From positions 1 to 33,023 of the forward strand of contig CAIUDG010000114.1 of the NCBI GenBank assembly GCA_903897925.1: DNA of 33,023 nt. The letters run 5' to 3'. Both the position numbers and the translations under genes were made by a program. Origin of the DNA: an uncultured beta proteobacterium (GTDB lineage: Bacteria > Pseudomonadota > Gammaproteobacteria > Burkholderiales > Burkholderiaceae_C). The notes under the pieces are model-generated. The model saw nothing but the letters and a program-made list of their open reading frames with translations, was not told the DNA's origin and ran no database searches. The first letter of the stretch is position 1; every line of letters begins with the position of its first letter. Positions 15,859 through 23,742 of the stretch are shown piece after piece.

Positions 15859-18221
15859 TAGATAGCAAACCCTGGTTCATAAGAAGAGACGCACTCGGCT
15901 TCCGGGGTCAACAGTGGCGCCCCCAGCATCAGCACGGTACTGACACATTGGTTCGCAATGTAACGCGACAGCACAGCGCCTTCGCGTGGCAACAAGGTGG
16001 CCACCAGCTGCAAACCCACCGAGGCATTCGCAGGCAAGGATGCATTGCGCTCCCGCCAGGCACCGCCGTTGACAATACCCAGGCGCACCGAACCCGGGTC
16101 GGCACCTTTTTCCAGACTGACCCGGACCTGCTCCAAGTCCGGGTCGCGGTGCTTCACCGCATTCAATATCAACTCGTTGAGCACCAGCGCAATCGGAACC
16201 GCGCTGTGCGCGCTGATGCGAAACGGAATCCAGCCCGCAGGAATATGCACCTCCACCGTGGCATTGCGCAAACCCGCGACGCCGACTGCCACCGCTTGCG
16301 TCAGCTCACACAAGCGCACCGTGTGCACATTGTCTTGCCCCTGCAAACCGTGGATCACGGCGACACTTTGCAACTGCCCGAGCACCTGCAAAATCGCCGG
16401 CTGGGTCTGCGGATGCGTGCGACCAAATTCGCGCAACAAGCCCATGACGCCCTGCAAATTATTTTTGATCCGGTGGTGCACTTCGCGCACCAGTGCATCG
16501 CTTTGCTTCTGCCGGTCGGCCTCGCCCTGCACCTGCAGGCGCTTGCGTTCGCTGATATCTGTCAGGGACACCACGTAATAGACAATGTGCGGCTGCTCGC
16601 CACGCGTCACCGAAATGCCTGCCAGCACATCCAGCAACTGGCCCTTGCGCGTGGCTATTTTGAATTCCACATTGACCACCCGCTGGTCGCGCAAGGACGG
16701 CCAGAACGCCGCCCCCTGGGCGCCCTCCAGCAAGCGGCGATCCATCAGTATTCCGACATGCTTGCCCAGCACCGCTGCAATCTCGAAGCCCAACAACTGC
16801 GCCAGCGCCAGATTGGCACGCAATATATTTTGCTTGGCATCCAGTATCAGCAGGGGCAGCTGGCTATCAAACGCCAGCGCGCCAATAATCAGCTCGGTTT
16901 CGACAAACTTGCGCTCGGTAATATCCACAGTCGTACCAACGATACGCGTCGGACGCCCTTGCGCATCCGTGCTGATGGCATTTCCGCGTGACTCGGCCCA
17001 GCGGTAACTACCGTTGTCCAGCACATAGCGGTAGTCCACCACAAAGCTGCTTTGGGCGCCGCACAGATACAGGTCACGCACGCGTTCCAGGCGCGGCAGA
17101 TCGTCCGGATGCACCCGTTCCGTCCAGTGCCGCCAGTCGCAACGGGCGTCCTCTCGGCCGCCACCAAACAGGGCGTTCCAGGTCGGGGAAAAATAGGTCC
17201 GCTGATTGGCAATATCCATATCCCAGACACCGGCCCCGGACCCCTCCAGGGCATGGCGCCAGCGCAATTCTGCATCCAGCAAGGCTGCCACCGAACGGCT
17301 GCGCCCTTCTTCCTGCAAAGCCAGCGCCATGCCGGCACAGGACATCACCACCAGGTAGGTCCACAAATGGGTCAGTCCGGTCGCTTGCAGATCGCCGCCG
17401 AACAGGCCGACCCCCTGAAACGCGCCGACCAGCATCTGCAGCGCGGCCATGGCCATCAGGGCCGATATACCATGCTGGCCATAGCGCAGCGCCGCCCAGA
17501 TGCCCAACGGAATAAGCCAGAACTCGCGCGCGTACTGGTGCGAAGCGCCATGGAACCAGTCCAGATAGACCATTTGGCCGGTGACAAAACACAGCCCCAT
17601 CAGCGCCAGCGTTTCCAGTACCCGATCCTGGCGAAACCAGCCCTGGGGCCAGCGCCGCCAGATCATGGCCAGCGGCGTGACCAGAATGATGCCCAGCATA
17701 TTGCCCTGCCACCAACGGAACCATGCCGCCCCGGCAAGCGCGCCGGGTACGCCGCCGGCCAGCAGCAATGCCGCAGTTCCAGCCAGCGCCGCCAAGGCGG
17801 CAGCGGGCATCGCTGCGAGCATCAGCAGCACATAGTCATAGGGCCGGGACAAATTGGCGTGGAAACGCGCGTTGCGCGCCAGCAGCGCCAGACAGAGCAG
17901 CGCTTCCAGGGTATTGCCGAGCGCCACTAGCAGTGCCGGAAGCAGGTCGCGCGCGACGCACAGGTTATAGCCCAGGGTACCGAAAAATATCGCCGGCCAA
18001 TATTTCGACTTTCCGCCCAGCAACAGCGCCACTGCCAGGCCACTGAGCGGCCAGACCATCGCCACCTGGCCCTGAAAACTCACCAGCAGTTGCACCGACA
18101 ACGCCGTCAATTCGCCATAGGCCAGGCCCAGACCGAGCAAATACAGCCATTCGACGCCACGCGGCCAGTGCCGCGCAAGCCAAACCCCGCAGAGCACTAT
18201 TTTTTGCCTATAACGCGTCAT
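15858..18221 (-). CDS. MASE1-PAS-PAS HisKA_2 sensor histidine kinase
   Basis: A 787-residue membrane kinase. An N-terminal MASE1 integral-membrane sensor (about 25-310, eight or so hydrophobic segments, WPLSGLAVALLLGGKSKYW typical) is followed by two PAS domains (about 320-440 and 445-560). The dimerisation/phosphoacceptor segment is of HisKA_2 type, VREVHHRIKNNLQ, with His582/His583, followed by a HWE/HisKA_2-style ATPase (ALVLNELILNAVKH). ATG 18221 is preferred over TTG 18236; GGA lies close upstream, so the ribosome site is weak. It is paired by TAATG overlap with an ANTAR regulator. The ligand or physical cue of MASE1 is unknown. A 12-bp tandem repeat and a short open frame lie just upstream. 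Confidence 0.93.
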   Translation of the reverse strand: MTRYRQKIVLCGVWLARHWPRGVEWLYLLGLGLAYGELTALSVQLLVSFQGQVAMVWPLSGLAVALLLGGKSKYWPAIFFGTLGYNLCVARDLLPALLVALGNTLEALLCLALLARNARFHANLSRPYDYVLLMLAAMPAAALAALAGTAALLLAGGVPGALAGAAWFRWWQGNMLGIILVTPLAMIWRRWPQGWFRQDRVLETLALMGLCFVTGQMVYLDWFHGASHQYAREFWLIPLGIWAALRYGQHGISALMAMAALQMLVGAFQGVGLFGGDLQATGLTHLWTYLVVMSCAGMALALQEEGRSRSVAALLDAELRWRHALEGSGAGVWDMDIANQRTYFSPTWNALFGGGREDARCDWRHWTERVHPDDLPRLERVRDLYLCGAQSSFVVDYRYVLDNGSYRWAESRGNAISTDAQGRPTRIVGTTVDITERKFVETELIIGALAFDSQLPLLILDAKQNILRANLALAQLLGFEIAAVLGKHVGILMDRRLLEGAQGAAFWPSLRDQRVVNVEFKIATRKGQLLDVLAGISVTRGEQPHIVYYVVSLTDISERKRLQVQGEADRQKQSDALVREVHHRIKNNLQGVMGLLREFGRTHPQTQPAILQVLGQLQSVAVIHGLQGQDNVHTVRLCELTQAVAVGVAGLRNATVEVHIPAGWIPFRISAHSAVPIALVLNELILNAVKHRDPDLEQVRVSLEKGADPGSVRLGIVNGGAWRERNASLPANASVGLQLVATLLPREGAVLSRYIANQCVSTVLMLGAPLLTPEAECVSSYEPGFAI

Positions 18222-18352
18222 ATATCCGTAGCCCAAGTGGCTGCGATTATGTCGTAGCTGCCGCCCGTATTAGCGCCACTTTTAGCGCCACTATTTGCAC
18301 CTCCATTTGCGCCGCCGCGATTCGATAAAAATGACGCTTCAGGCCGCCCCAT
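18218..18352 (-). CDS. doubtful 44-residue Gly/Asn/Ala/Ser-rich open frame
   Basis: A short frame beginning at ATG 18352, inside the last codons of the GlxA-like gene, and ending with TGA that overlaps the kinase ATG (ATGA at 18218-18221). Its middle is a fourfold repeat reading roughly NGGA-NSGA-KSGA-NTGG. The stop/start overlap resembles the coupled junctions elsewhere in this window. There is no recognisable ribosome site and no homology I can name. It may be only a chance frame through a 12-bp repeat. Confidence 0.22.
   Translation of the reverse strand: MGRPEASFLSNRGGANGGANSGAKSGANTGGSYDIIAATWATDI
18268..18315. repeat. four imperfect 12-bp tandem repeats
   Basis: Units at 18268-18279, 18280-18291, 18292-18303 and 18304-18315 share the form TxTTxGCGCCxC. 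They sit 47 bases upstream of the kinase ATG at 18221, between that gene and the GlxA-like stop, and so may be within the kinase leader or an operator array. Confidence 0.7.
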
Positions 18353-19283
18353 AACGGCGCCCGACGCGGCGAAAATCGCGCGCCGACGCAAAACCGGACG
18401 CCTCCGCCAGGCGCTCCATTGACCACTGCGGATGCTCCCGCTGCAGCTGCCGGCTGCGTTCAATGCGCAGCCCCTGCTGGTAGGCCACCACGCTCAAACC
18501 GGCATGCTGACTAAACAGGCGGCTCAGGTGGCGCGGACTGACACAGGCCAGCGCCGCCAGCTCGGCCAGCGCCCACTTTTTCTGCGGCATGGCGGCAATC
18601 GCGTCCTGCGCCCGATGCACCGCCGGGTGCATGTGGTTGCGGTGGTCGAGCCAGGGCGATATTTGCGCGTCCTGCGCGCTGCGCCGCTGGTACACCACCA
18701 GGCGCCGCGCCACCTGCGCCGCCAGCGCGGCACCGGCGTGTTGCGCAATGATGTGCAAGGCCAAATCAATACCGGCGGTGATACCGGCGCTGGTCAGGAC
18801 CCGGCCATCATCAACAAAAATGCAGTCGCCCTGTACCTGGGCCGCTGGCGCGCAGCGCGCCAGTTCATCGAGCAGGCTGTGGTGTGTGGTGCAGCGGTGG
18901 CCATCCAGGCAGCCGGCCTGTGCCAGCAGCAGCGCGCCGGAGCAGATACTCGCCAGCCGCGTATCGGGCAGCGGCACCTGCTGCAACCAGCGCCTCACCT
19001 GGTGCGCCGCGCTGCTGGCAAAGGCGCGGCGTTCATCGCTGCTGCCGACCACCAACACCAGGCTGTTGCGCGGCACCTGTTGCGGCAAGGGCGCCAGGCC
19101 GGTCAGGCCAGTGCCAAGCGAGGTGCACAAGGTTTTCTCCGGCGCGCAAATATGCAGGCGCATAGGCGCCCCCATATCGCAGGCCATGCGCAAGGCTTCG
19201 GCCGGACCGGCATAGTCGAGCATCAGCACCCAGGGCGTCAGCAGCAAATACACCGACAGAATGGCCGGATCGGCGCTGTTCAT
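18339..19283 (-). CDS. GlxA-like AraC-family regulator with DJ-1/PfpI-type domain
   Basis: A 314-residue transcription factor. The N-terminal half (about 8-185) has the glutamine-amidotransferase-like DJ-1/PfpI fold, with the nucleophile-elbow segment ASICSGALLLAQAG (Cys114) and LTSAGITAGIDLALHII. The C-terminal half (about 215-314) is an AraC DNA-binding domain with two helix-turn-helix segments (ALAELAALACVSPRHLSRLF and MERLAEASGFASARDFRRV). GlxA-type regulators usually respond to amino-acid or choline-derived metabolites, but the ligand here is unknown. Its ATG overlaps the DUF1272 stop by ATGA (19280-19283), so it is the last gene of a three-gene operon with a cysteine hydrolase it may control. 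Confidence 0.93.
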   Translation of the reverse strand: MNSADPAILSVYLLLTPWVLMLDYAGPAEALRMACDMGAPMRLHICAPEKTLCTSLGTGLTGLAPLPQQVPRNSLVLVVGSSDERRAFASSAAHQVRRWLQQVPLPDTRLASICSGALLLAQAGCLDGHRCTTHHSLLDELARCAPAAQVQGDCIFVDDGRVLTSAGITAGIDLALHIIAQHAGAALAAQVARRLVVYQRRSAQDAQISPWLDHRNHMHPAVHRAQDAIAAMPQKKWALAELAALACVSPRHLSRLFSQHAGLSVVAYQQGLRIERSRQLQREHPQWSMERLAEASGFASARDFRRVGRRYGAA

Positions 19284-19480
19284 GGCGCTACACCGGCCAC
19301 AGGCGCCGGCCGCGCCGGGCGCGGCAGCAGTTCGCCGCCACAGTTCGGACAGCGGCCGCCGAGCTTGCCATCACTGCACGCCGCACAAAACGTGCATTCG
19401 AAAGAGCAGATGCGGGCATCCCGGGCCCACTGCGGCAAGGCCGCGCCACAGCTTTCGCAATGCGGACGCATATCAAGCAT
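19280..19480 (-). CDS. DUF1272 cysteine-rich small protein
   Basis: A 66-residue protein of the DUF1272 type. Eight cysteines are arranged as C8-x2-C11, C25-x3-C29-x2-C32-x2-C35 and C44-x2-C47, within RPHCESCGAALP, ICSFECTFCAAC and LGGRCPNCGGEL. This pattern suggests two zinc sites. ATG 19480 is chosen because the family begins ML(D/E)xRPxC, and it overlaps the hydrolase end by eight bases (ATGCTTGA, 19473-19480); an AGGTG lies upstream. The function of the family is not established. Its tight coupling to a cysteine hydrolase and a GlxA-like regulator suggests a role in the same response. Confidence 0.9.
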   Translation of the reverse strand: MLDMRPHCESCGAALPQWARDARICSFECTFCAACSDGKLGGRCPNCGGELLPRPARPAPVAGVAP

Positions 19481-20072
19481 GGCCAGGCACCTGGCGACCG
19501 CTGGCCAGACTGTCCAGGCTATCCAGGCAGGTCGGCACATCGACGATGCGGGCAAAGCGGTCCGCCAGTACCAGCTCGGTGCGGGTGCTGATGTCGGCGG
19601 CGGAAAATGTCTGCCCGCTGCCAGCGTGCGTCATCGGGAAGGTCAGCGTCGCCTCGGTTACGAAGTCGACCGCATAGCCCAGGTCCGAACCGACACGCGC
19701 CGTGGTTTCGCAACATTGCTCGGTGCGGATGCCGCTGATGATCAGGCGCCCGATGCCCTGGCGACGCAGCCACAGGTCGAGTCCGGTATCGGTGAAAGCA
19801 TTGTGCGTGTGCTTGTCAAAGCGCACCGCCGGATTGCCGGGCAGCCAGTCCAGTGGCTTGACGAAACCGGAATCGGCACGAAACGGCCCACTCTCGCCGA
19901 CGTGAAAAATATGCACCACCGGTACGCCGCGGGCGCGGCAACCGGCGTCCAGTGCCAGCAGTGCCGACTGAAACGGCGCATGCCGGCCTTCGGACCAAAA
20001 CGGACGCTGTGTAAAAGACGCCTGAACATCTATAACGAGCAAGGCGGCGGCAAGCGGAGAAGGCGTGTTCAT
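19473..20072 (-). CDS. isochorismatase-family cysteine hydrolase
   Basis: A 199-residue cytosolic hydrolase with the Asp-Lys-Cys triad of the family: Asp15 in LLVIDVQASF, Lys87 in RFDKHTHNAF, and Cys120 in GIRTEQCCETT (Cys121 takes the usual Val place). The length is normal. Family members cleave amides or vinyl ethers (nicotinamide, N-carbamoyl compounds, isochorismate). The substrate cannot be assigned. It is the first gene of an overlapping operon with DUF1272 and a GlxA-like regulator. The upstream 98 bp contain a perfect hairpin at 20088-20105. No clear ribosome site precedes the ATG. Confidence 0.92.
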   Translation of the reverse strand: MNTPSPLAAALLVIDVQASFTQRPFWSEGRHAPFQSALLALDAGCRARGVPVVHIFHVGESGPFRADSGFVKPLDWLPGNPAVRFDKHTHNAFTDTGLDLWLRRQGIGRLIISGIRTEQCCETTARVGSDLGYAVDFVTEATLTFPMTHAGSGQTFSAADISTRTELVLADRFARIVDVPTCLDSLDSLASGRQVPGHA

Positions 20073-20087
20073 ACAGTGGGCACCAGT

Positions 20088-20105
20088 GATAAGGAAGGCC
20101 TTATC
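20088..20105. promoter_or_regulatory. palindrome upstream of the cysteine-hydrolase operon
   Basis: GATAAGG (20088-20094) and CCTTATC (20099-20105) flank a 4-base loop, ending 16 bases before the hydrolase start codon. A second GGCC/GGCC pair lies further upstream. There is no T-run, so an operator (for example for the GlxA-like regulator) or an RNA structure is more likely than a terminator. This is inference from position only. Confidence 0.35.
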
Positions 20106-20170
20106 GTAGTCCCGGCTTCGGCCTTTGCACAGGCCAAACGCAGACCACTTGCGGACAAATTACGCCATCT

Positions 20171-21055
20171 TCATGGCAAGCCAAACAAGGCTGCCGCGTT
20201 GTCGTAGAGCAAGCGATCAATCACACTTTCCTTGAAGCCGAGTTGCAGAAAATCGCCAATCGACTGCGCAATCGGGCGAAACGGATAAGAGGAGCCGAAC
20301 AGAAACTGCGCGCCCAGGAAACTATTGGCGGCCTCCACATAGGCGCCGCTGCCAGCCTGAAACAGGTACATGTCCGGCACGATATGCACGTTCGCATAGC
20401 GAAAGGCCACGCCAATAATCTCTTGCACCCGGGGCCAGTAGCCATGTGCGATGACCAGCGGCAACTGCGGAAAAGCTTGTGCCACGCGGGCCACCGGCGC
20501 TGGGTCATTGAAGCGCAGATCGGGCGTGGTTGGTCCCGTCATCAGAAACACCGGAACACCCAAGGCCACGGCGCGCTCGTAGATCGGAAAATACAGCGGA
20601 TCATCAGGGTGCCGCGGCGGCGCACCAAAGCCTGGCTCCAGCCCAATGCCGCGCAAGCCCAGCACATGCACCATGCGGTCTATTTCAGCCAGCGCCGCAG
20701 CCTCGCCCTGCAGCACCGGGTCGACGCCACCAATGCCGATCAGCTCGGGATGCCCGTCGACGATCTGGTGAATCACATCGTTGGGCAGTTGCTGGGTGGG
20801 TGTGTGGCGCCCAACCACCACGGCATGCGACAAGCCACCATCACGCACTTCATCGAGAAAGCCCTGCGGCGTGCGCGAGCGCGCAAAATGCGCGTCATCG
20901 CCACGCGTGCCAACGCGCCGGTTCAGCCAGCGCGCCGTGTCGCTGGCCGCCGAGCCCGGCGTAGCACCAAAGAAGTCATGCAGATAGGCCGGGCGGCAGC
21001 GCAGATCAATCACGCGCCGGCCGACGCCGGCGCGCACAGGGGAAAAATGGCTCAT
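20171..21055 (-). CDS. amidohydrolase-fold protein lacking usual metal ligands
   Basis: A 294-residue protein of the amidohydrolase-2 (TIM-barrel, ACMSD-like) type. It shows [12 protein letters not shown], a helix-rich middle, [15 protein letters not shown] with His204, and the terminal FGSSYPFRP / NAAALFGLP block. Two hallmark sites are altered. The N-terminal HxH after the first strand is replaced by Arg19-Cys20-Arg21 (VIDLRCRP), and the metal-binding Asp of FGSDxP is Ser256. A canonical metal centre is therefore unlikely. The gene overlaps ssuD by ATGA (21052-21055) with an AGAAGG before its start, so the pair is co-translated. A role on a sulfonate-derived product, or as a carboxylate-binding protein, is inference. 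Confidence 0.85.
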   Translation of the reverse strand: MSHFSPVRAGVGRRVIDLRCRPAYLHDFFGATPGSAASDTARWLNRRVGTRGDDAHFARSRTPQGFLDEVRDGGLSHAVVVGRHTPTQQLPNDVIHQIVDGHPELIGIGGVDPVLQGEAAALAEIDRMVHVLGLRGIGLEPGFGAPPRHPDDPLYFPIYERAVALGVPVFLMTGPTTPDLRFNDPAPVARVAQAFPQLPLVIAHGYWPRVQEIIGVAFRYANVHIVPDMYLFQAGSGAYVEAANSFLGAQFLFGSSYPFRPIAQSIGDFLQLGFKESVIDRLLYDNAAALFGLP

Positions 21056-22191
21056 GCGGCCTTCTTTTCCGGCACGCTGGCACGGCTGTCGAAAGGACCG
21101 CCGGTCACCGAGGTATCGACCAGCGTGACCGGCTTTTTGCCCGGCAACAGCGGAAATACCAGCTCGGCAAAACGGATCGACTCTTCCAGGTGTGGATAGC
21201 CTGACAACACAAAGCTATCTACGCCCAGGTCCACATATTCCTTGAGCCGTGCTGCAATCTCCTGGGGATTGCCAACCAGCGCCGTGCCGGCGCCACCGCG
21301 CACCAGTCCGACCCCGGCCCACAGGTTCGGGCCGACGACCAGTTTGTCTCGGCGCCCGCCATGCAGCGCCGCCATGCGCCGCTGACCCTCCGAGTCCATA
21401 CGCTCAAAGTTATCCTGGGCGCGCTGGATATCCGCATCATCCAGGTGGCTGATCAGTCGGTCGGCAGCCGCCCAGGCCTCGGCGCTGGTTTCGCGCACGA
21501 TCACGTGCAGGCGCACGCCAAAGCGCACGGTGCGCCCATATTTCGCCGCGCGGGCGCGCACATCGGCAATCTTTTTACCGACTTCTTCTGGCGCCTCGCC
21601 CCAGCTCAAGTAGGCGTCCACGTGCTTCGCGGCGAGTTCATGTGCGGCCGGCGAGGAGCCACCGAAATACAAGGGCGGATAAGGCTTGGAGACCGGCGCA
21701 AATACATTTTTGGCGCCTTCTACGTGGATATGTTCGCCCTGGAAATTGACCGTCTTGCCCTGCAGCAGATCACGCCAGACGCTGAGGAATTCGTCTGCGG
21801 CGGCATAGCGCTCGTCATGGCTGAGAAAGACACCGTCGGCCGCCATTTCGGCGGCATCCCCGCCGGGCACCACATTGAGCAGCAGGCGCCCGCCCAGGGC
21901 CTGGTCCAGCGTCGCCGCCTGGCGCGCCGTGGCGGTCGGACCGGCCACCGAGGTGCGCAGTGCCACCAGCAATTTGATGCGTTGCGTTACGGGCACCAGG
22001 CTGGCCGCCGTAACCCAGGGGTCGAGGCAACTGCTGCCGGTGGGAATCAGCAAGCCGTCATAACCGAGCTGTTCTGCGGTCACGGCGATCTGGCGCAAAT
22101 AGGCGTTGCTAGGGGCCCGGCCAAAATCGGATTTGCCCAAGTAGCGGGTATCGCCCGAGGTCGGCAAGAACCAGAAAATATCGATTGTCAT
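21052..22191 (-). CDS. ssuD: FMNH2-dependent alkanesulfonate monooxygenase
   Basis: A 379-residue bacterial-luciferase-like flavin monooxygenase, colinear with E. coli SsuD from the start ([19 protein letters not shown] with Cys55, [16 protein letters not shown]) to [20 protein letters not shown] and [14 protein letters not shown]. SsuD releases sulfite and an aldehyde from alkanesulfonates using FMNH2 and O2, giving sulfur during sulfate limitation. No SsuE reductase or SsuABC transporter is next to it. Instead it is coupled to an unusual amidohydrolase. GGAG sits 8 bases before ATG 22191. The substrate may differ from simple alkanesulfonates. Confidence 0.93.
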   Translation of the reverse strand: MTIDIFWFLPTSGDTRYLGKSDFGRAPSNAYLRQIAVTAEQLGYDGLLIPTGSSCLDPWVTAASLVPVTQRIKLLVALRTSVAGPTATARQAATLDQALGGRLLLNVVPGGDAAEMAADGVFLSHDERYAAADEFLSVWRDLLQGKTVNFQGEHIHVEGAKNVFAPVSKPYPPLYFGGSSPAAHELAAKHVDAYLSWGEAPEEVGKKIADVRARAAKYGRTVRFGVRLHVIVRETSAEAWAAADRLISHLDDADIQRAQDNFERMDSEGQRRMAALHGGRRDKLVVGPNLWAGVGLVRGGAGTALVGNPQEIAARLKEYVDLGVDSFVLSGYPHLEESIRFAELVFPLLPGKKPVTLVDTSVTGGPFDSRASVPEKKAA

Positions 22192-22219
22192 GCTGCACGC
22201 TCCGTCAGTAAATAGGTAA

Positions 22220-22259
22220 AAAAATAACGCTCATCGCGGTGTGGATGAGCGCTATTTTT
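22220..22259 (-). terminator. Rho-independent terminator between crotonase gene and ssuD
   Basis: Arms of 16 bases (22220-22235 and 22244-22259) pair with one mismatch around an 8-base loop. The ends are A/T runs, so the hairpin can terminate in both directions. On the minus strand it follows the crotonase gene (stop at 22337) and lies 29 bases before the ssuD start codon. It could alternatively attenuate ssuD. Confidence 0.8.
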
Positions 22260-22336
22260 GACCCCGGTGCAGCGCGCGACAAGGAAGGACTTTGCCCTTG
22301 CTTATGCGAAAAACGTTGCTGACAATTCAGCCTCGA

Positions 22337-23119
22337 TCAGGAAAGTTTGAAAGGGCGCTTGTCCAGAAACGCCTGCACCCCTTCCAGGGCATTGGCGTCC
22401 ATCATGTTGCAGGCCATGGTGTGGGCGGCGTCGGCATAGGCAGCTTCCATGCCCAGCTCCAGCTGGCGGTAGAACAGGCGTTTGCCCATGGCAATCGCCA
22501 CCGGCGCCTTCGCCACTATGGCGTCGCACAGGCGCTGCACCTCGGCCTCCAGCGCCTCGGGCGCTACCACCCGGTTCACCAGTCCCTGGGCCAATGCCTG
22601 CTGCGCCGAAATAAAGTCCCCGGTGACCAGCATTTCAAAGGCTGCCTTGCGCGACACATTGCGGCTCAGGGCCACGCTGGGTGTCGAACAGAACAAGCCC
22701 AGATTGACCCCGCTGACGGCAAAACGCGCCTCGCTGCTGGCCACCGCCAGATCGCACATGGCCACCAGCTGGCAACCGGCGGCGGTGGCAATACCCTGCA
22801 CCTGGGCAATCACTGGCACTGGCAACTGCTGCAAGCTCAGCATCAGCCGACTGCACTGGGCGAACAGCGCCTCGTAGTAGTCCTGTGCCGGTTGCGCCCG
22901 CATTTCACGCAAATCATGGCCGGCACAAAAGGCACGCCCGCTGGCGGCCAGCACCACCACGCGCACCTGGCGGTCCTGCAGCAGCGCATCAAGGGCTTCC
23001 TGCAGCGCCTGCATCAGCGCTTGCGACAAGGCGTTGAAGGCTGCCGGCCGGTTCAAGGTCAGGGTCACCACCTGTTGTGCGCTGCGCGCAAGCCGCAGCA
23101 AAGGCTCAGAGCTGGGCAT
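22337..23119 (-). CDS. ECHDC3-like enoyl-CoA hydratase/isomerase-family protein
   Basis: A 260-residue crotonase-fold protein. The CoA/oxyanion segments are clear: VVLAASGRAFCAGHDLREM and VQGIATAAGCQLVAMCDLAVAS. The next block, GVNLGLFCSTPSVALSRNVSRKAAFEMLVTG, matches the ECHDC3 branch. In that branch the first catalytic Glu of true hydratases (position 144 of the rat enzyme) is replaced, while the second Glu (in AFEM) remains. Classical hydration is therefore doubtful, and the reaction is unknown. The start ATG lies within the end of the CoA-binding gene (14-base overlap), so the two are one operon. A strong terminator follows at 22220-22259. Confidence 0.9.
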   Translation of the reverse strand: MPSSEPLLRLARSAQQVVTLTLNRPAAFNALSQALMQALQEALDALLQDRQVRVVVLAASGRAFCAGHDLREMRAQPAQDYYEALFAQCSRLMLSLQQLPVPVIAQVQGIATAAGCQLVAMCDLAVASSEARFAVSGVNLGLFCSTPSVALSRNVSRKAAFEMLVTGDFISAQQALAQGLVNRVVAPEALEAEVQRLCDAIVAKAPVAIAMGKRLFYRQLELGMEAAYADAAHTMACNMMDANALEGVQAFLDKRPFKLS

Positions 23120-23507
23120 GTTCGATCTTCACGCAACGGTCCATCACAGACTGCATGCCGGCGGCGCGCACCAGCGCATCGGCCTCGGCATTGGCGACGC
23201 CGATCTGCTGCCACAGGCAGGTGGCACCGATGGCTATTGCACTGCGGGCAATAGGCAGCAAGTCTTCACTGCGCCGGAATACGTCCACCATGTGCACCGG
23301 AAACGGAATGTCCTCCAGACGGGCATAGCATTTCTCGCCCAGGATTTCGGCATAGCGCGGATTCACCGGCACGATTTTGTAGCCATGCGCCTGCAAATAG
23401 TGCGCAACTGAATAGCTAGGGCGGCTGCTGTCCGCCGACAGGCCGACCACGGCAATCGTGGTGCAGCGCGTCAATATCTGCCGCAAGGCGGCCATGTCAT
23501 TGCGCAT
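23106..23507 (-). CDS. CoA-binding Rossmann-fold protein
   Basis: A 133-residue single-domain CoA-binding protein (YccU-like). The Rossmann entry TIAVVGLSADSSRPSYSVAHYLQAHGYKIVPVNPR, the LEDIPFPVHMVDVFRR strand-loop and the GATCLWQQIGVANAEADALVRAAG segment fit the family, which resembles the CoA-binding domain of succinyl-CoA synthetase. ATG 23507 is chosen because the domain starts right after it; the frame continues upstream but crosses the terminator region. The ribosome site is weak. It overlaps the crotonase gene by 14 bases. A CoA-ester-related role is likely, but no reaction is established. Confidence 0.88.
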   Translation of the reverse strand: MRNDMAALRQILTRCTTIAVVGLSADSSRPSYSVAHYLQAHGYKIVPVNPRYAEILGEKCYARLEDIPFPVHMVDVFRRSEDLLPIARSAIAIGATCLWQQIGVANAEADALVRAAGMQSVMDRCVKIEHAQL

Positions 23508-23597
23508 GGTGCGGGGTCCGGGAAGTGGCTCTGTCCCGGATTCTAGGCCTTGCATCTGTGCCAGTAACGCACCGCCAGGGTGCCGCCCCAAAAAGAA

Positions 23598-23623
23598 GCC
23601 CCCAGGCCATGCAACCTGGGGGC
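23598..23623 (-). terminator. Rho-independent terminator of the hemerythrin-GGDEF gene
   Basis: GCCCCCAGG (23598-23606) and CCTGGGGGC (23615-23623) form a perfect 9-bp stem with an 8-base loop. On the minus strand it is followed by CTTCTTTTT. It sits between the cyclase stop (23743) and the CoA-binding gene start (23507). Confidence 0.85.
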
Positions 23624-23742
23624 CAACGATGCGCCATGAAACGACACACACCGAGGAGACATCCCATGCGTGCACCCAGATCCTGAAAAACAGGCGCACA
23701 CGGCAACGCTATACGCAATAACGATGCCAGGTCCGCAGCGGC

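Noticed and set aside
18432..20207. 591-codon plus-strand frame across the GlxA/DUF1272/hydrolase genes
   Set aside because: All three minus-strand genes have family motifs and coupled junctions; the opposite frame has a shadow composition.
23666..23686. Six-codon frame ATG-TGA preceded by GAGGAG
   Set aside because: It has a good ribosome-site spacing, but the peptide is too short to support and nothing follows that it could control on that strand.
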